From: DATBGO01 sp963840095
GTDB taxonomy: Bacteria; Actinomycetota; Actinomycetes; Streptosporangiales; Streptosporangiaceae
Direction of reading: 5' to 3'
Assembly: GCA_963840095.1 (NCBI GenBank)
Contig: CAWIXN010000005.1
Coordinates: 558,001-622,000 of the forward strand
DNA: 64,000 nt
How positions within the stretch are numbered: position 1 is the stretch's first letter; every line of letters starts with the position of its first letter. Made by a program: the position numbers and the translations under genes. Below, piece after piece: positions 54,214-62,264 of this stretch. The notes under the pieces are model-generated. The model had not been told where the DNA came from, ran no database searches, and was given only the letters and a program-made list of their open reading frames with translations.

Positions 54214-55467
54214 ACATCGACAGTCTCGACAAAGCCGACATTGACCGCTGGGGCGATTTTCAGCGCCACCCCTGCGATGCCCGAAGTCTTCAAGTCCAAC
54301 TTCGACTACCAGCTCGTTAGAGCGATGTGCGCCGGTTCCTACGGGGACGGCGGCGCGGTCGGTGAATGCTTTTCGACGGCTCGGCGGGTCGTGGACGCAG
54401 ACATCGAGAGCTGGACCGCCGCGTGGAGGGATACCGCGGAGAGGGTCGAGGCCATAGGCCAGGACTGCTTGAGCGGCGGGCATACCGTCAGTGCACGAGA
54501 GGCGTTCCTTCGAGCATCCATGTACTGGAGCACGGCGTTCTTCTTTGTCAAGAGCACGGACCCGCGACATCTCGAGATGTACATGCGGCACCGCTCGTGC
54601 TTCATCCAAGCGGCCAAGCTGTTCGACATCCCGATCGAGCCGGTCAGTATCCCTTACGAGAACGGGAAGACACTGCCCGGCTACTTCATGCGCGCCGATG
54701 CGACAGGTGATCGACGTCCGACCGTGATGATCCTTGGGGGCGGAGACACCACGTGTGAGGAACTGTTCTACTGGGGCGGTGGTGCGGCGGCGGTCCGCCG
54801 TGGGTACAACGCGTTGCTGTGGGAGGGCCCCGGTCAGGTCGGGGCGTACGCGCTCGATCCAGAGTTGACCTATCGCCCGGACTGGGAGGTTCCCACTCGC
54901 TACGCCGTCGACTACGTCTTGTCCCGTGACGACGTCGACGCCGAGCGGCTCGCGCTCACGGGCCACAGCATGGGCGGGTACTTCGCCCCGCGCGCTGTGG
55001 CATACGAGAAGCGCATCACCGCGGTGATCGCCAATTCGTTGATACCGGAACTCAGGCCGATCCTCATGCTGATGGCCAACCTCGATCCTGATGTGCCCTA
55101 CGGTGAGGAGTTCGAGGACAAGGCTGATCTCTCCAACCCGCTGACGAATGGGTTTGCGACGACGTTCAAGGATCGATGTGGGATGGCCGGTCAGTCACTG
55201 GCCGCCTTCTGTGACAACCTCGGCACCTACAGTCTGGCCGGACTCGAGGGAAAGATCACCTGTCCGTTCCTGAACATGGGCGGCGAGGGCGAAGGATCAC
55301 GCATGGTGGCTGCAGGCCACGAGTTCTACGCGAAGCTGACCTGTCCGAAGGCGGAGCACATCTTTCGGTCAGAAGACGGCGGCGACGCTCACTGCCAAAT
55401 GAATAACCCGAGCCTCAAACACCAGATCGAGTTCGACTGGCTGGACGAAGTCTTCAACAAGAAGTAG
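54211..55467 (+). CDS. Alpha/beta hydrolase 1, DHPON-hydrolase/FrsA-like
   Basis: A 418-residue two-domain hydrolase. A helical N-terminal cap (SWTAAWRDTAERVEAIGQ, HTVSAREAFLRASMYWSTAF) precedes an alpha/beta core with the nucleophile elbow GHSMGG (Ser253). The base His is in GGDAHCQMNN, 27 residues before the end. This layout matches the family of 2,6-dihydroxypseudooxynicotine hydrolase and fungal Ayg1-type enzymes, which cleave C-C bonds next to an aryl ketone, and FrsA/DUF1100 esterases. The start is fixed by GGGAG eight bases upstream. The N-terminal MTSTVS-KP-LTAG motif is shared with hydrolase 2. Substrate is unknown. Confidence 0.82.
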   Translation: MTSTVSTKPTLTAGAIFSATPAMPEVFKSNFDYQLVRAMCAGSYGDGGAVGECFSTARRVVDADIESWTAAWRDTAERVEAIGQDCLSGGHTVSAREAFLRASMYWSTAFFFVKSTDPRHLEMYMRHRSCFIQAAKLFDIPIEPVSIPYENGKTLPGYFMRADATGDRRPTVMILGGGDTTCEELFYWGGGAAAVRRGYNALLWEGPGQVGAYALDPELTYRPDWEVPTRYAVDYVLSRDDVDAERLALTGHSMGGYFAPRAVAYEKRITAVIANSLIPELRPILMLMANLDPDVPYGEEFEDKADLSNPLTNGFATTFKDRCGMAGQSLAAFCDNLGTYSLAGLEGKITCPFLNMGGEGEGSRMVAAGHEFYAKLTCPKAEHIFRSEDGGDAHCQMNNPSLKHQIEFDWLDEVFNKK

Positions 55468-55549
55468 CCCCCAGACGAAGAGCCGCGAGGTGCTCCTGGC
55501 CGAGGCGCGCTCCAAGGCGGCCCGCCAGGCGGCCGAAAGGAGACAAGGC

Positions 55550-55633
55550 ATGAGACCGCACGTTCCCGAGCCACTGGAATTCCCCCTGGAGCTCACTGGG
55601 AACCTGAGCGCACGGTCCGGTGTACGGCCATGA
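55550..55633 (+). pseudogene. 27-codon N-terminal remnant of a PhlG-like hydrolase gene
   Basis: After an AAAGGAGA ribosome site, an ATG opens a short frame beginning MRPHVPEPLEFPLEL and ending ARSGVRP. It matches the first 25 residues of the intact PhlG-like protein at 59792 (MRPQLPEPLRLPWEL...ARSGV) and then stops. The stop TGA overlaps the ATG of the next gene (ATGA). It is either a truncated duplicate or a retained leader that couples translation to the downstream hydrolase. Confidence 0.7.
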
Positions 55634-56373
55634 CTATCGTCCTGGTCCACGGTGTCCCCGAGACACCTGCGGTATGGGATCCGCTCGTCGCCGACCTCGG
55701 CCGCTCCGACATCGACGCCCTCCGGCTTCCCGGATTCGGGGCTCCCCGGCCGAAGGGATTCGGAGCCACCAAAGAGGAGTACGTCACCTGGCTGATCGGG
55801 GAGCTCGAGCGGATCGACGCCACCGGGGCCGTCGACCTGGTGGGCCACGACTGGGGCGGTGGGTTCCTCGTCCGGGTGGTCTCCACACGTCCCGACCTCG
55901 TCCGGTCGTGGGTCACCGACGCCTGCGCCGTCGGCGACCCGGGCTTCACGTGGCACGACATCGCCAGGATCTGGCAGACGCCGGGCGAGGGCGAAGCGTG
56001 GTTCGCCCAGTTCCTGGCCGCTGCGCCCGAGGACAACGGCCGCGTGTTCGAGGGGTTCGGTGTGCCCGCCGATCGGGCCCGTGAGCTGGTCGGGTCGATC
56101 GACGAGGAGATGGCCGACTGCATCTTGTCCCTCTACCGCTCGGCGGTCGATGTGGGAAAGCAATGGGGACCCGATTTCCACGACATCCCGGTTCCGGGCC
56201 TGGAGCTCCTCCCCACCGAGGACCCCCTCTTCTCCGCCGAAGGCTCGCGGCTGGGGGCCAAGCGGGCCGGGGTCGACCTGATCGAGCTAGCCGGACTCGG
56301 ACACTGGTGGATGCTCCAGGACTCGACTCGCGGTGCCGCCGTGCTTTCTGACTTCTGGGCGTCGCTGCCTTGA
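55630..56373 (+). CDS. Alpha/beta hydrolase with Asp nucleophile (dehalogenase/epoxide hydrolase-like)
   Basis: A 247-residue alpha/beta hydrolase. It has the oxyanion motif VLVHGVPETPAVWD and the nucleophile elbow GHDWGG, placing Asp74 as nucleophile as in haloalkane dehalogenases and epoxide hydrolases. The base His is in LGHWWM. It is shorter than typical haloalkane dehalogenases (about 290-310), with a reduced cap. Its ATG overlaps the stop of the PhlG-like remnant. It converges with the TetR gene. Whether it hydrolyses an epoxide, halide or ester cannot be told. Confidence 0.85.
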   Translation: MTIVLVHGVPETPAVWDPLVADLGRSDIDALRLPGFGAPRPKGFGATKEEYVTWLIGELERIDATGAVDLVGHDWGGGFLVRVVSTRPDLVRSWVTDACAVGDPGFTWHDIARIWQTPGEGEAWFAQFLAAAPEDNGRVFEGFGVPADRARELVGSIDEEMADCILSLYRSAVDVGKQWGPDFHDIPVPGLELLPTEDPLFSAEGSRLGAKRAGVDLIELAGLGHWWMLQDSTRGAAVLSDFWASLP

Positions 56374-56509
56374 GCCGGCTGTCGCCCTCGGGAAGACACG
56401 TGGGTGTGAGCCTTGCCGGAGTACCACAGGTCAATGAGATCGGCGGGTGATCTGATAACCGATGCTTGCCTGTGGGGGCCCGCGCTCGACGTCAGCCGTC
56501 TCTGGCGGG

Positions 56510-57052
56510 CTAGACAGGCTCCGCGGCGATCCCGGACAGCAGCAGATCAACGACGTCCTCGATGAACCTGTCGTGCAGAGGTTCCCTCGCCACCAGAAGC
56601 TGCTCGTGCATCGGGCCGATCAGCATCTGGTACGCCAGACGGCGGTCTACGCCAGGGCGCAGCTCGCGTCGCGCTTCGGCCCGTTCAAGCACTGCGGATG
56701 CCACTTTGTAGCGTTCTGCCCAGAACGTTGCACGTGCCGCGTCGTACTCCGGCAGGTCGAGCCTTAGCGCGATCCGCAGCAAGATCTCCCCGAGCGGGCT
56801 CGCCGCGGATGCCGCGACAGCACCGAGCAATGCGAGCAGGTCTCCACGCAGGGATTTGGTGTCGGGAGCCGGAATCTCAAGTTCCGTCGTGCTCAGCACC
56901 GCGTCAAGGACCAGGTTGGTCTTGGTCCCCCAGCGCCGGTAGACGGTGGTCTCGTGGACTCCGGCCCGCTCAGCTATCGCTGCGATCGTGAGCGCGTCGA
57001 TCCCCCGGTCAAGCAGCACGCTGACCGTGGCGTCCAGCACTGCGGCGCGCAC
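56510..57052 (-). CDS. TetR-family transcriptional regulator
   Basis: TetR-type repressor with the helix-turn-helix LTIAAIAERAGVHETTVYRRW and an all-helical ligand domain. It is divergent from the ubiX-ubiD operon and is the obvious candidate for its control. The start is uncertain. The GTG at 57052 gives 180 residues but cuts close to the first helix. The likely native beginning (VPPKSRRTGGRSAR) has no ATG, GTG or TTG, only ATC at 57097. An 11-bp tandem duplication (GGAACGATAGA) sits exactly there and may have disturbed the start. Confidence 0.85.
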   Translation of the reverse strand: MRAAVLDATVSVLLDRGIDALTIAAIAERAGVHETTVYRRWGTKTNLVLDAVLSTTELEIPAPDTKSLRGDLLALLGAVAASAASPLGEILLRIALRLDLPEYDAARATFWAERYKVASAVLERAEARRELRPGVDRRLAYQMLIGPMHEQLLVAREPLHDRFIEDVVDLLLSGIAAEPV

Positions 57053-57187
57053 GCGGGCACTTCTGCCGCCGGTTCGGCGGGACTTTGGAGGAACGATAGA
57101 GGAACGATAGCCTGATCTTATCGCCAGATCACTTGCGTTAGAGGCCCGGCGGGCTTCATGCTTGTTGTTGGCGCGGCGAGAATTTCC

Positions 57188-57356
57188 GTAGCCGTGCTGG
57201 ATTCTGCTTAGCAGCTTGAGCAGGGTCCGGGATGCTGCTCCGGCCCCCGGCAGCGCAGCTTGGGCAGGTCCATGAGACGCCTGGCGCGCGCAAGGCGACC
57301 GCACTCCGTTGTCGCCCGTACGGGCTTGGCGCTTCCTCAGCAGGAGGGGCGCAATG
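57188..57356 (+). promoter_or_regulatory. Shared leader module, copy B (upstream of ubiX)
   Basis: Divergent but recognisable relative of the 3' half of leader copies A and C. It opens with CCGTAGCCGTGCTGGATTC and contains CCGGGATGCTGCTCCGG and GAGACGCCTGG. It ends with a GTACGGGCTTGGCGCTTCCT block before AGGAGG. The module ends at an ATG (57354) in the same place as the ATGs of hydrolases 1 and 2. Confidence 0.55.
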
Positions 57357-57452
57357 TCGCGTTGCAGGTTCAGTCCGTCACGACGGCGATCACGTCCGGC
57401 GTCTTGGCCGCCGCGAGCGGGCCCACCGGTTTCGCCGGGGTGGCTGGGGTGA
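57354..57452 (+). CDS. Possible 32-residue leader ORF upstream of ubiX
   Basis: ATG with an ideal AGGAGG six bases upstream opens a 32-codon frame (MSRCRFSPSRRRSR...) whose stop TGA overlaps the GTG start of ubiX (GTGA). No homology. The position of the ATG matches the hydrolase starts after the other leader copies. It may be a translational coupler, or the remnant of a former hydrolase 5' end. Confidence 0.4.
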   Translation: MSRCRFSPSRRRSRPASWPPRAGPPVSPGWLG

Positions 57453-58021
57453 CGAGGCGGCCGGTGCTTGTCGTTGGCTTGTCCGGGTCGAGCGGCGCCC
57501 AGTACGGCATCAGGCTTCTGCGCGTGCTGCATGAGCTGGGCTCGCACGAAATCCACCTGGTGATTTCGCGGGGTGCTGAACATACGCTCCGGCTGGAAGC
57601 AGGGATGGAGCCTTCCAGCCTGCACCCCCTGGCCGACCGCGTCCATGAACCGGATCAGATGGCGGCACCCATCTCGAGCGGCTCCTTTCTGACCGGCGGG
57701 ATGGTGATCTGCCCCTGCAGCATGCGCTCATTGGCGGCGATCGCCACCGGGAACTCCGATTCGCTCCTGATACGTGCTGCCGACGTCTGCCTCAAGGAGC
57801 GGCGCCGGGTCGTGCTGGTGACCAGAGAGACACCGCTCAGCCTCATCCACCTGCGCAACATGGTCACTGTTACCGAAGCCGGGGCCACCGTGCTTCCTCC
57901 GGTCACCGCCTTCTACCACCAGCCGAAGACGATCGATGACCTGATCGACCAGACCATCGGGAAGGTGCTGGACCAGTTCGGCATCGAACATGAGCTCTTT
58001 CGGCGCTGGAGCGGCGCCTGA
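57449..58021 (+). CDS. ubiX: UbiX-family flavin prenyltransferase
   Basis: Makes prenylated FMN, the cofactor of UbiD decarboxylases. The 190-residue product begins TRRPVLVVGLSGSSGAQYGI (FMN phosphate loop). It contains GSFLTGGMVICPCSMRSLAA and LVTRETPLSLIHLRNMVTV, all conserved in UbiX/Pad1. The GTG at 57449 gives the family length; the frame is open further upstream but without homology. It is followed 61 bp later by ubiD, so cofactor synthesis and use are linked. Confidence 0.93.
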   Translation: MTRRPVLVVGLSGSSGAQYGIRLLRVLHELGSHEIHLVISRGAEHTLRLEAGMEPSSLHPLADRVHEPDQMAAPISSGSFLTGGMVICPCSMRSLAAIATGNSDSLLIRAADVCLKERRRVVLVTRETPLSLIHLRNMVTVTEAGATVLPPVTAFYHQPKTIDDLIDQTIGKVLDQFGIEHELFRRWSGA

Positions 58022-58082
58022 CCTGTGGTGCGCGCGCGCTCAACCACAACCGTCTTACGTGCATCAACGGAAAGAAGGCCAA

Positions 58083-59795
58083 GTGCCAGTCACAGATGCC
58101 CATCAGGCCGGAACAGCACCCGAGCAACCACCCAAGCAACCACGCAGGGACGGTCCCCTGTACCGGGACATCCGGGAATACCTGGCCGAGCTGGACCGGC
58201 GGAACCTGCTGATCCACGTCATGCGGCCCATGAATAAGGACACCGAGGTGATGCCCCTGGTCCGGTGGCAGTTCCGTGGCCTCGACCAGTCGCAGCGCAA
58301 GGGCTGGCTGTTCGAGAATCTGACCGACTCGCGCGGGCGGACGTTCGACGGATCGGTCGCCGTTGGCATCGAGGGCGCCTCGCCGCAGGTCTATGCCGCG
58401 GCGATGGGATTGGAGTCGGCCGACGGCATCCTGCAGAAATGGCAGGCTGCTCAGGAGCATCCCATCGAGCCAGTGGAGGTTGGCCGTGAGCTGGCACCGG
58501 TGAAAGAGGTGGTGATCACCGGAGATGACATCGCCGCGAGCGGGGGAATCGACAAGTTCCCCGTCACGGTGACCAATCCCGGTACCGATGTGTCGGCCTA
58601 CTTCAGCTGCCCCGTCTGGATCACCCGCGACCCGGAGACCGGCGTCTACAACGTCGGGACCTACCGGGTGATGGTCAAGGCCGCCGACCGGGCCGGCGTG
58701 ATGATGCTGACCGGCCAGGACAGCCGCATCCACTGGGACAAGGCACGCGCGCTGGGCCGGCCGCTGGAGGCGGTGCTGTGCCTGTCGCCCGTGCCCGCGC
58801 TGTCGCTGTGCAGCGTGAACAAGCTGTTCCAGCCCGAGTACGGCGTCGCCGGCGCCCTCAACGGCGCGCCGCTGGAGGTCGTGCCAGCCGAGACCGTCGA
58901 CCTTCTGATCCCGGCCACCGCCGAGATCGCCATCGAGGGACGGTTCCGGACCGATGTGCTGGAGATGGAAGGACCGTTCGGCGAGTACGGCGGCTACGTC
59001 GGCGCCCAGGACTACCAGTTCCTGTTCGAGGTTAGCGCCATCACGCACCGGCGGAGCCCGGTCCTGCAGGCGTTCATCAGCGAGATGCCGCCGAGCGAGA
59101 GTTCCTGCATCCGCAAGTTCGGCTTCGAGGGCGCCGTGTTCCAGGTGCTCGCACCGAAGGTGCCGCATCTGGCGGGCGTCAACTTCTTCGAGGGCATCGG
59201 TGCCAGCTCGCAGTTCCTGGCCATCTGCTTGAAGCGGGGGGCCCCGGCAGGAGAGGCCGCGTCGGCGCTCCAGGCGGCCAGCGCCATGGTCAAGCAGGGC
59301 CTGAAATGGATCATCGCGGTAGACGATGACATCGACATCACCGATATGGACAGCGTGCTGTGGGCGATGGCCTGGCGGGTACAGCCGCACCGCGACATCC
59401 AGATCCACCGCGGCCGGCTCACCGACCTGGACCCCTCGGCGGCCCCCGTGGACGCGCTGTACACCGACCGCACCTATCCCGACGGTCTCGGCGGCTCCGG
59501 GATCCTCATCGACGCGACCATGAAATGGCCGTACCCGCCGGTCAGCCTGCCGAACCGGGAGTACATGGAGAACGCGCGGGCGATCTGGCAGGACCTCGGC
59601 CTCCCGGCGCTGACCCCTCGCACGCCGTGGTTCGGCTACGAGCTGGGCTACTGGCCCGACAGCTGGGCCAAGGCGACCAGGCTGACAAGCGCGGGACGTT
59701 ACCTGGAATCCGGGAAGGACTTCCGCGCCCTCCGCACCGAAGCCTCCTACTATGAAACCGGGGTAGTCAAGCCACCCGAAGAGGACAGGCCATGA
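58083..59795 (+). CDS. UbiD-family decarboxylase
   Basis: Prenyl-FMN-dependent (de)carboxylase of 570 residues. The N-terminal region has YRDIREYLAELDRRN and GTYRVMVKAADRAGVMMLTG, and the conserved acidic loop is EGPFGEYGGYVG (about 295-306). AVDDDIDITDMDSVLWAMAW, typical of UbiD metal and cofactor binding, follows. Members act on hydroxybenzoates, phenylacrylates or heteroaromatic acids. Its C-terminal region is longer than that of E. coli UbiD. The start is a GTG behind AAGAAGG. Its stop overlaps the PhlG-like gene, so the two are coupled and probably act in one route. Confidence 0.93.
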   Translation: MPVTDAHQAGTAPEQPPKQPRRDGPLYRDIREYLAELDRRNLLIHVMRPMNKDTEVMPLVRWQFRGLDQSQRKGWLFENLTDSRGRTFDGSVAVGIEGASPQVYAAAMGLESADGILQKWQAAQEHPIEPVEVGRELAPVKEVVITGDDIAASGGIDKFPVTVTNPGTDVSAYFSCPVWITRDPETGVYNVGTYRVMVKAADRAGVMMLTGQDSRIHWDKARALGRPLEAVLCLSPVPALSLCSVNKLFQPEYGVAGALNGAPLEVVPAETVDLLIPATAEIAIEGRFRTDVLEMEGPFGEYGGYVGAQDYQFLFEVSAITHRRSPVLQAFISEMPPSESSCIRKFGFEGAVFQVLAPKVPHLAGVNFFEGIGASSQFLAICLKRGAPAGEAASALQAASAMVKQGLKWIIAVDDDIDITDMDSVLWAMAWRVQPHRDIQIHRGRLTDLDPSAAPVDALYTDRTYPDGLGGSGILIDATMKWPYPPVSLPNREYMENARAIWQDLGLPALTPRTPWFGYELGYWPDSWAKATRLTSAGRYLESGKDFRALRTEASYYETGVVKPPEEDRP

Positions 59796-60418
59796 GACCG
59801 CAGCTTCCCGAGCCGCTCAGGCTCCCGTGGGAACTCAAGGAGAACCTGACGGCAAGATCCGGGGTGGACGAGCTCCCGGACGGGCGGACCAGGTACTGGG
59901 TGGAGGAGATCCTCACGGGCATCACGCCGGCGATGTTCGTGTGGTGGTTCAGCGGCGGCCTCATCGGAGACATGGACATCGACGGCCGGCCCGTCGCCAG
60001 GTACCGGGTCTGGCATCCCTACGATCACGTGCAGGCCCGCGCGCTGGTGAACCGGCCCCTCGAGGCCAGGGAGGGAGCGCTCGCCGAGCTTGAGGAGTAC
60101 TTCGGGCGGAATCCGGAGTACTACACCAACCCGGCGGTACGCGTCGACCAGATCGACGAAGAGGCAGTCACCACTACCTGGTTCGAGAACGGCATCGCTA
60201 TCGGGCACCTCGACCACGAGCTAGAGGCAGTTCCCGGCGGCATGCGCCTCGGGCATGTCATGTACGTCCCGGGCGAGTCCACGGAACTGGGCAGGCTGCT
60301 GGCGCCGCGGGTGTGGCCCCGCGCGATGGGAGAAGCGTGGATCATCCACGGCATCCAGGAAATGGGCAACTTCGAGAACTTCCTGCCGCAGCTCCACGAG
60401 CGTGAGGCCGACGGGTGA
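59792..60418 (+). CDS. PhlG/phloretin-hydrolase-like C-C hydrolase
   Basis: A 208-residue protein resembling the DAPG-hydrolase family (PhlG, phloretin hydrolase). These zinc enzymes cleave the bond between a phloroglucinol ring and an acyl group. Visible features are TPAMFVWWFSGGLIGD, YRVWHPYDHV (His75, His79), IGHLDHELE (His139, His142, Glu143) and EAWIIHGIQEMGNFENFLP (His176). These supply plausible His/Glu metal ligands. It is shorter than PhlG (about 290), having lost much of the N-terminal part. ATG overlaps the ubiD stop. Family assignment is from motif memory and should be tested by profile search. Confidence 0.7.
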   Translation: MRPQLPEPLRLPWELKENLTARSGVDELPDGRTRYWVEEILTGITPAMFVWWFSGGLIGDMDIDGRPVARYRVWHPYDHVQARALVNRPLEAREGALAELEEYFGRNPEYYTNPAVRVDQIDEEAVTTTWFENGIAIGHLDHELEAVPGGMRLGHVMYVPGESTELGRLLAPRVWPRAMGEAWIIHGIQEMGNFENFLPQLHEREADG

Positions 60419-60661
60419 AAGCAACAACCCGCACGCGGCTCGACGTGCGCCGCTGTCGCGCCCTGCTCATCTACGTACCACTGGCGGGAAACGGGACCGG
60501 ATCCGTTTCCGGCTATGCCCTGCGCGGCCTGGGCAACCAGGTCGTGCCCGCCACGGTGGGCAAAGTGGGGCGGCATCGCTAAGCCGTGGCTGGTGTCACC
60601 CGCGTGCCAGGCGCGGACGGATCAGCTGGTTTTACGCGCAGCTCGACGACTACCGGCACGC
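60419..60661 (+). other. Gap after the PhlG-like gene, no clear gene
   Basis: A GTG overlapping the PhlG-like stop opens a 55-codon frame without recognisable family (ending VGKVGRHR at 60582). Near 60600-60661 the frame reading ISWFYAQLDDYRHA joins directly to the duplicated HxlR tail, marking a duplication junction at about 60662. The origin of this linker is unknown. Confidence 0.4.
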
Positions 60662-60986
60662 GGCTCAGCGCAGTTGGGCGGCCGGGGCCAAGAGCTGACC
60701 GGACGCAGGCTGACGGTGGAACTGCCGACAGGTACTTCGCGGTGCCTCAGCTTTCGTTGAAGTGCCATTTGACCTGGTGTTAGGGTCGATGTTGACACGA
60801 CGGGCAGTCCCGTAGCCGTGTTGGACTCTGCTGGGAGCATTGGCAGCCTCCGGGAGCGTTGCTCCGGACCTTGGTAGCGCTGGCTTAGCAGATTGATCCA
60901 CCAGACGCCTGGTTCGGACAGGACGACCGCTCACCGTCTGTCGCCCCGTACGGGCTCGGCGCCTCCTCAGCTTCAGGAGCACCATG
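60662..60986 (+). promoter_or_regulatory. Shared leader module, copy C (upstream of hydrolase 2)
   Basis: Near-identical counterpart of copy A. It starts with the last codons of an HxlR-type gene (AQRSWAAGAKS then stop at about 60698) and a candidate promoter TTGAAG (60757-60762), 18 bases, TAGGGT (60781-60786). The same hairpin (60850-60867) and the CCTCCTCAGCTTCAGGAGCA ribosome site before the ATG at 60984 follow. Confidence 0.65.
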
Positions 60987-62264
60987 ACATCGACCGTCTC
61001 GATCAAGCCAGCATTGACCGCTGGGCCGATTTTCAACGACCAGTCCTTCTTCTTCGAGACGCTCCGGGCCCTCGGCTACGCCCCGTACGGCGGCGCCGAC
61101 ATCGGCGAAGTGACCAGCACGGCTAGCCGGATCCCCGACGGCGACGAGACCGCCTGGTACACGCAGTGGCGGGCGCTGGCCGAACGGGTCCACGCCGACG
61201 CCGACCGCAGCGCCACCGACGGTCATCTGGTCAGCGCCCGCGAGTCCTACCTGCGGGCCAGCAACTACTACCGGCTGTGCGAGTTCTACCTGCGCGTTGG
61301 CTCGGCGAATGACCCCGAAGTCCGCGACGTGGGCCAGCTCTCCGTCGACACCTTCGCCCGGGCTGCGCAACTGATGAACCCCGCGCCAAAGCCGGTGCGC
61401 TTCCCGTACGAGGACACCACGCTGCCCGGATGGTGGATCCCGGCAGAACCCGGCACCGCTCATCCCGCCGGCGGCGACCCCGACGGCCCCCGGCCCACGC
61501 TTCTGTTCCACGGTGGCTTCGACAGCACGGAGGAGGAACTGTACTTCACCGGCGGCGCGGCCGCCGCCCGGCGCGGCTACCACGTCCTCGCCTTTGCCGG
61601 CCCCGGACAAGGCAGCGCCCTTCGGGACCAGCAGCTGCTGTTCCGCCCGGACTGGGACGCCGTCGTCACCCCCGCCGTCGACTGGCTCCTCGCGCACCCG
61701 GACGTGGACCCAGACCGGGTCGCCCTCATGGGGATGAGCTTCGGCGGCTTCCTTGCGCCCCGTGCCGCCGCCACCGAGCACCGCCTCGCCGCCCTGATCG
61801 CTTACGACGGCCTCTACTCGTTCGCCGAAGTGCTGTACCGCGGGGTCGGGCCCGAGATCATGGAACTTCTCGCTGACGGCCTCGACACAAGCGACACAAA
61901 GGTGAATGCCCTCCTCGAGGAGTTCATGAGCTCCGGAACCCAGACGTTCGAGCCGATTCTCCGGTGGGGCATGTGGAACCTCGGAGCAGACAGCCCCGCC
62001 GCTGTCCTGCGCGCCGTCGCCCCCTACACCAACGAAGGCTACGCCCCGCTGATCACCTGTCCCACGCTCGTCCTCGACGGCGAGAATGACCCTGGGGACG
62101 CGTCCCAGCTCTACGAGGCTCTGCGCTGCCAGAAGACCTACCACCTCTTCCCCGCGGCCGAAGGAGGCGGCGAGCACTGCCAGGCGGGGGCGATGTCCAG
62201 GCTGCACCAGGTGGTCTTCGACTGGCTTGACACCGTCCTCGACACGGTCAACACCGTTAGCTGA
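60984..62264 (+). CDS. Alpha/beta hydrolase 2, DHPON-hydrolase/FrsA-like
   Basis: A 426-residue paralogue of the hydrolase at 54211. The cap domain has YGGADIGEVTSTASRI, WYTQWRALAERVHAD and HLVSARESYLRASNYYRL. The core has FHGGFDSTEEELYFTGG and nucleophile Ser252 in GMSFGG. An acid is likely in LVLDGENDPGD and the base His is in GGGEHCQAG. The first 14 residues almost match hydrolase 1, showing that the duplicated module included the 5' end of the coding region. GTG-started hydrolase 3 follows at close distance. Confidence 0.83.
   Translation: MTSTVSIKPALTAGPIFNDQSFFFETLRALGYAPYGGADIGEVTSTASRIPDGDETAWYTQWRALAERVHADADRSATDGHLVSARESYLRASNYYRLCEFYLRVGSANDPEVRDVGQLSVDTFARAAQLMNPAPKPVRFPYEDTTLPGWWIPAEPGTAHPAGGDPDGPRPTLLFHGGFDSTEEELYFTGGAAAARRGYHVLAFAGPGQGSALRDQQLLFRPDWDAVVTPAVDWLLAHPDVDPDRVALMGMSFGGFLAPRAAATEHRLAALIAYDGLYSFAEVLYRGVGPEIMELLADGLDTSDTKVNALLEEFMSSGTQTFEPILRWGMWNLGADSPAAVLRAVAPYTNEGYAPLITCPTLVLDGENDPGDASQLYEALRCQKTYHLFPAAEGGGEHCQAGAMSRLHQVVFDWLDTVLDTVNTVS

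Noticed and set aside
57903..59408. Minus-strand open frame opposite ubiD
   Set aside because: Antisense shadow without homology features. The plus strand encodes a complete UbiD.
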